NCBI GenBank assembly: GCA_003175915.1
Contig: PSRH01000185.1
Coordinates: 1 to 17,718 of the forward strand
From: Candidatus Melainabacteria bacterium
Lineage (GTDB): Bacteria > Cyanobacteriota > Vampirovibrionia > Obscuribacterales > Obscuribacteraceae
DNA: 17,718 bases
Direction of reading: 5' to 3'
Below are positions 14,992-17,718 of the stretch, one piece after another. Made by a program: the position numbers and the translations under genes. Position 1 is the stretch's first letter. Each line of letters begins with the position of its first letter. The notes beneath the pieces were generated by a model. The model saw nothing but the letters and a program-made list of their open reading frames with translations, was not told where the DNA came from and did no database searches.

Positions 14992-15020
14992 ATTTTACAG
15001 GGAAATCGTCATTACTTGAA
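14992..15020 (-). promoter_or_regulatory. Candidate promoter of the TPR gene
   Basis: On the minus strand TTCAAG (15015-15020) and TAAAAT (14992-14997) are separated by exactly 17 nt. The start point would be near 14985, some 25 nt before the GTG. The -10 matches the consensus at five of six positions; the -35 is weak. Confidence 0.45.
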
Positions 15021-15104
15021 GCCTTGGAGGCGAAATATTGCCGTGAATGTTCGCCACTAAACATCTTGGCGTGGTTAGCAAAAGCGCTAGCGGCCCTGTC
15101 AATA

Positions 15105-15113
15105 TGCTAGGAT
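15105..15113 (+). promoter_or_regulatory. Extended -10 promoter element ahead of mfd
   Basis: TG-C-TAGGAT is an extended -10 motif. No clear -35 sits 17 nt upstream; the palindrome CGCTAGCG (15085-15092) occupies that place. The predicted start point is near 15120, leaving a leader of about 146 nt before the mfd ATG at 15266. Confidence 0.4.
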
Positions 15114-15114
15114 A

Positions 15115-15220
15115 GAAGGTTGCTTCTTTCCACCAAGAACCGAGTCAGTTGGTCGTTCAACAACCTTCGAGATAGACGGACTTCAGAGCCGCCCTGCATG
15201 CGGTTCTCATTTTTTGGTGG
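15115..15220 (+). ncRNA. Structured mfd leader or small RNA, attenuator-like
   Basis: Three pairings are visible. GAAGGTTG (15115-15122) is the exact complement of CAACCTTC (15161-15168). AGAGCCGC (15185-15192) pairs with GCGGTTCT (15200-15207) around a 7-nt loop, followed by six T. The 13-nt segment CCACCAAGAACCG (15130-15142) is fully complementary to CGGTTC (15201-15206) plus TTGGTGG (15214-15220), with a 7-nt bulge. The last two pairings exclude each other. The RNA could be an mfd attenuator or a separate RNA of about 100 nt. I do not recognise a known riboswitch class. Confidence 0.4.
15185..15215 (+). terminator. Intrinsic-terminator-like hairpin inside the mfd leader
   Basis: An 8-bp GC-rich stem (AGAGCCGC / GCGGTTCT, one G-U pair) with loop CCTGCAT is followed, after CA, by TTTTTT at 15210-15215. 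It lies 50 nt upstream of the mfd ATG. It would stop transcripts from the upstream promoter unless the alternative pairing forms. Confidence 0.5.
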
Positions 15221-15265
15221 TGATCTGGTAACTGGCATCCAAGCAATACAGGCCCTTTCAATTCC

Positions 15266-17718
15266 ATGCGCGATAACGCTGTTGCAAATACCCTTCATCA
15301 ACTCTTTCTTGATTCACCCCAGTACGCCCGTCTCTTAGCCAGGACGGCTCGGTTAAGCAATAGCGAATTGAATATTGCCGGACTCTCCGATCCAGCCAAG
15401 TCGCTGGTTGTCTCGGCACTGCTTCACGAAATAAAGCGCCCTGTTTTTCTAATTGTTGCGGACAATCACGCAGGCGCGCGCTATCAGCAGGAGTTAGAGA
15501 ATCTTCTACGCTTCCCTATTTTCTTCTATCCCTTCTCGGAAGTTTCACCTTACGAGCAGGTTTTGAGCAGCCCCGATAATATCGCCCCGCAATTGGAAGT
15601 CCTCCTGCACACGCTTAACGGCAAAACCGAACCGTTTCTCGTTCTCGTGCCGGTGCGGGCTCTTCTGCAAAGGGTGCATGATAGCCAAACTTTATTGAAC
15701 AATCTGCTTTATTTGTCCGTCGGCGATTCGATTGATCAGGCGAAATTAAGTGGTGAACTGGTTCGCCTCGGTTATACCAGGACGAACCTGGTTACTCTGA
15801 GAGGAGAGTTTAGTATCAGGGGCGATATCATCGACATTTATCCGTCCTGTGGTGCGCCGTTGCGCCTTGAGTTGTTCGGTGAGGAAATCGAGTCAATCCG
15901 TGCCTTCAACATCGAGAATCAACGTTCCGTCGAAGAGATAAAGAAAGCGCTAATACCGCCCAGGTACTGGGTCATTCTTGATGCCGATCCTGATAAGCGG
16001 AAACAACTGGCGGAACAATTACAGGCTGTCACAGATCAAACTGTCAGAGAATTAGAAGAGTCTGCGGCCGAAACTTTGCTTTCCGTCATGGAAGGCGATT
16101 TGCAGGGGCTATCCAGCGGGCAATACCCCGAGTCATCCGAATACTACGCGCCTTATGTACACAATAAGTTCGCCACCCTGCTCGATTATTTACCAGAGAA
16201 TGCCCTGCTTGTCTTCGACGAGTGGGATACTCTGTCAGCCTCGCTCACGTCTTATCAAGACAAATTAGAAAAATCGCTGGAAGAAGGACTTTCCACCGGC
16301 CGCCTCTTGCCGTTACCCGGTCCCCTGCATCTGAGCGCCTCGCAGTTTGGCGAAAAAATCAAATCGGCCCAGAGGACCTTCCTTAGCTCGCTGCCCATTA
16401 TTGAGGAAACCGAGGAAAATAGCCTGATCAAATTCAGCTGCCACCCCGTTGAGAAATTTGGTAATCAGATGAAAGCGGTGGTCGAAAAAGTGCGCGCTTG
16501 TGAAAAGGCCGGATTTACCGTGCTCGTCGTCACGGAACAACCACAGCGGGTGCTCGGTTTGCTCAGAGAATGGGACTGCCCGGCTACTTATCTAGGCATT
16601 AACGCCAGCGAGAGCGAGACGCTCAATTCGCCCTCAAGCGCAACCAATCCTGCGGTAAGCCGTGTCTTCGTCACTCGCCAGGGTTTCGTGCACGGCTTTA
16701 TCCTGGACGACATCAAATTAGCCTGCATCACAGACGCCGAAATGTTTGGCCTGAAGCGCAAACCGGGAACCTACAGGCGGCCGGTTGCCGAGAAAACATT
16801 CGATCAATTCACCTCGGTAAACGACCTCAAGCTCAATGACTATGTCGTTCACGTCAAGCAAGGAATCGGACAGTTCATCGGCGTTCAGAGAATTACCGTT
16901 GATACACAGATGCGTGAATATCTCACCATCCAGTATGCGGCTGAAGACAGACTCTACGTCCCGGTTGACCAAATCAATTTGCTTTCGCGCTATCGGGGCG
17001 CAGGCGATTCGGCACCACGCCTTTCGCGATTGGGTGGAGCGGAATGGGAGTCGACCAAGCGCCGAGTCAAGCGCTCGGTAAAGCAGGTTGCCGAAGACTT
17101 AGTCAACCTTTACGCAATGCGCTCCAAGCAGGAGGGATTCACCTGCCTGCCCGACACGCCCTGGCAATTCGAAATGGAAGAAGCCTTTCCCTATGAAGAG
17201 ACTCCCGATCAATGGCAAGCCATTTTGGACACGAAGAAAGATCTGGAGTCCACTAAACCGATGGACAGGCTGATTTGCGGCGATGTTGGCTTTGGCAAAA
17301 CGGAAGTGGCCGTGCGCGGTATTTTTAAAACCGTGATGTCGGGAAAGCAGGCAGCCGTACTGGTGCCGACCACAATTCTCGCCCAGCAACACTTCAATAC
17401 TTTGAGTGAACGCTTCGCACCATATCCGGTGAAGGTCGGACTGCTCAGCCGTTTCCGCACAGCCAAGGATCAAAGAGAAATCGTACAGCGTCTGGCTCTG
17501 GGAGACTGTGATGTAGTGGTGGGCACACACCGAATGTTGCAGAAGGATATAGCCTTTAAAGACCTGGGACTCTTGATCATCGACGAAGAACAACGCTTCG
17601 GAGTAGCGCACAAAGAGAAGCTAAAGCAATTGCGGGTGATCGTCGACGTTCTCACCATGTCAGCAACTCCCATACCACGAACCCTGCATATGGCCTTGAC
17701 CGGCGCCCGCGATATGTC
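15266..17718 (+). CDS. mfd: Transcription-repair coupling factor Mfd (3' end outside window)
   Basis: Mfd removes RNA polymerase stalled at DNA damage and recruits UvrA. The frame opens at ATG 15266 (MRDNAVANTLHQLF) and runs unbroken to the window edge, 817 complete codons of about 1150 expected. The N-terminal UvrB-like module is recognisable from AGLSDPAKSLVVSALLHEIK (about 38-57) through GEFSIRGDIIDIYP (about 182-195). The polar middle is followed by LACITDAEMFGLKR (about 486-499). The CarD-like polymerase-interaction domain starts near 520 (LNDYVVHVKQGIGQFIGV). The helicase part shows Walker A GDVGFGKT (672-679), TTILAQQHF, DEEQ (773-776) and TMSATPIPRTL. The stop and the C-terminal domain are not in the window. 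The ribosome site is weak (CAGG about 13 nt upstream). It is transcribed away from the TPR gene, behind the unusual leader. Confidence 0.96.
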   Translation, partial: MRDNAVANTLHQLFLDSPQYARLLARTARLSNSELNIAGLSDPAKSLVVSALLHEIKRPVFLIVADNHAGARYQQELENLLRFPIFFYPFSEVSPYEQVLSSPDNIAPQLEVLLHTLNGKTEPFLVLVPVRALLQRVHDSQTLLNNLLYLSVGDSIDQAKLSGELVRLGYTRTNLVTLRGEFSIRGDIIDIYPSCGAPLRLELFGEEIESIRAFNIENQRSVEEIKKALIPPRYWVILDADPDKRKQLAEQLQAVTDQTVRELEESAAETLLSVMEGDLQGLSSGQYPESSEYYAPYVHNKFATLLDYLPENALLVFDEWDTLSASLTSYQDKLEKSLEEGLSTGRLLPLPGPLHLSASQFGEKIKSAQRTFLSSLPIIEETEENSLIKFSCHPVEKFGNQMKAVVEKVRACEKAGFTVLVVTEQPQRVLGLLREWDCPATYLGINASESETLNSPSSATNPAVSRVFVTRQGFVHGFILDDIKLACITDAEMFGLKRKPGTYRRPVAEKTFDQFTSVNDLKLNDYVVHVKQGIGQFIGVQRITVDTQMREYLTIQYAAEDRLYVPVDQINLLSRYRGAGDSAPRLSRLGGAEWESTKRRVKRSVKQVAEDLVNLYAMRSKQEGFTCLPDTPWQFEMEEAFPYEETPDQWQAILDTKKDLESTKPMDRLICGDVGFGKTEVAVRGIFKTVMSGKQAAVLVPTTILAQQHFNTLSERFAPYPVKVGLLSRFRTAKDQREIVQRLALGDCDVVVGTHRMLQKDIAFKDLGLLIIDEEQRFGVAHKEKLKQLRVIVDVLTMSATPIPRTLHMALTGARDM

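Larger units (their letters stand above)
14961..15265. other. 305-nt divergent intergenic region between the TPR gene and mfd
   Basis: From left to right it holds the candidate TPR promoter (14992-15020, minus), then short inverted repeats, including CGCCA/TGGCG around 15053-15071 and the 8-bp palindrome CGCTAGCG (15085-15092). Next come an extended -10 box (15105-15113, plus) and the structured mfd leader with a terminator-like hairpin (15115-15220). The last 45 nt before mfd show nothing notable. I found no convincing coding frame or known RNA gene here. Confidence 0.6.

Noticed and set aside
15120..15135. Minus-strand GGAAAGAAGCAACC resembling the conserved SRP RNA loop
   Set aside because: The SRP motif needs paired CC/GG flanking the GGAA tetraloop and a matching internal loop; these are absent, and no long SRP helix can be drawn.
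15185..15207. Sequence of the GAGCCG...CGGTTC type reminiscent of group II intron ends
   Set aside because: Only a short hairpin matches. No reverse transcriptase, no domain V hairpin and no intron boundaries are present.
15120..15338. A 72-codon plus-strand frame starting in the mfd leader
   Set aside because: It begins with TTG without a ribosome site, overlaps the first 70 nt of mfd in another frame and has no recognisable feature. The RNA pairing explains the region better.

Overview
The window is a compact bacterial chromosome segment of ordinary, roughly balanced base composition. It carries ten readable protein genes plus one cut off at each end of the order (nadE at the left edge, mfd at the right edge). 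No rRNA, tRNA, CRISPR array, phage gene or transposase is visible. The best lineage marker is MnmA (12171-13355, minus). Its cysteine pattern (CC, then VC, then TPLPCSLCN) and its HHxVDxRxLF and ATGHYAR segments look like the cyanobacterial form of the enzyme. Together with a fatty-acid oxidation fusion protein and the absence of any photosynthesis gene, this suggests a cyanobacterium-related, non-photosynthetic lineage (Melainabacteria/Vampirovibrionia, for example Obscuribacterales). This is an inference from memory of the families, not a database result.

Left block, all plus strand: the 3' nine-tenths of glutamine-dependent NAD synthetase (1-1647); an unrecognised four-helix membrane protein (1759-2283); an enoyl-CoA hydratase/3-hydroxyacyl-CoA dehydrogenase fusion (2289-4454) only 5 nt downstream of it; and the RNA 2',3'-cyclic phosphodiesterase ThpR (4522-5196).

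Centre, plus strand: a tightly coupled three-gene operon (5338-10371) of a MoxR AAA+ ATPase, a DUF58 membrane protein and a TgpA-type membrane transglutaminase. The reading frames overlap (50 nt, then ATGA). The transglutaminase has an exceptional proline/lysine-rich linker of about 134 residues between its membrane helices and its catalytic domain.

Right block, minus strand: an exported zinc N-acetylmuramoyl-L-alanine amidase with a histidine-rich N-terminus and a degenerate 16-residue repeat tail (10478-12028); mnmA (12171-13355); and an exported TPR protein (13482-14960). Divergent from these, mfd (transcription-repair coupling factor) starts at 15266 and runs off the right end.

The non-coding DNA holds the most unexpected material. 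(1) Two copies of a two-hairpin palindromic repeat (10373-10448 and 13401-13459) share the same terminal inverted repeat and loop logic; one stem differs in sequence but keeps its pairing. (2) The leader of mfd (about 15105-15220) contains a promoter-like extended -10, an intrinsic-terminator-like hairpin with six T, and a 13-nt upstream segment that could pair with the terminator's 3' arm and T-tract. This is the layout of an attenuator or riboregulator. (3) thpR and mnmA both have a -10-like box 6-8 nt before their ATG and no Shine-Dalgarno sequence, which suggests leaderless mRNAs.
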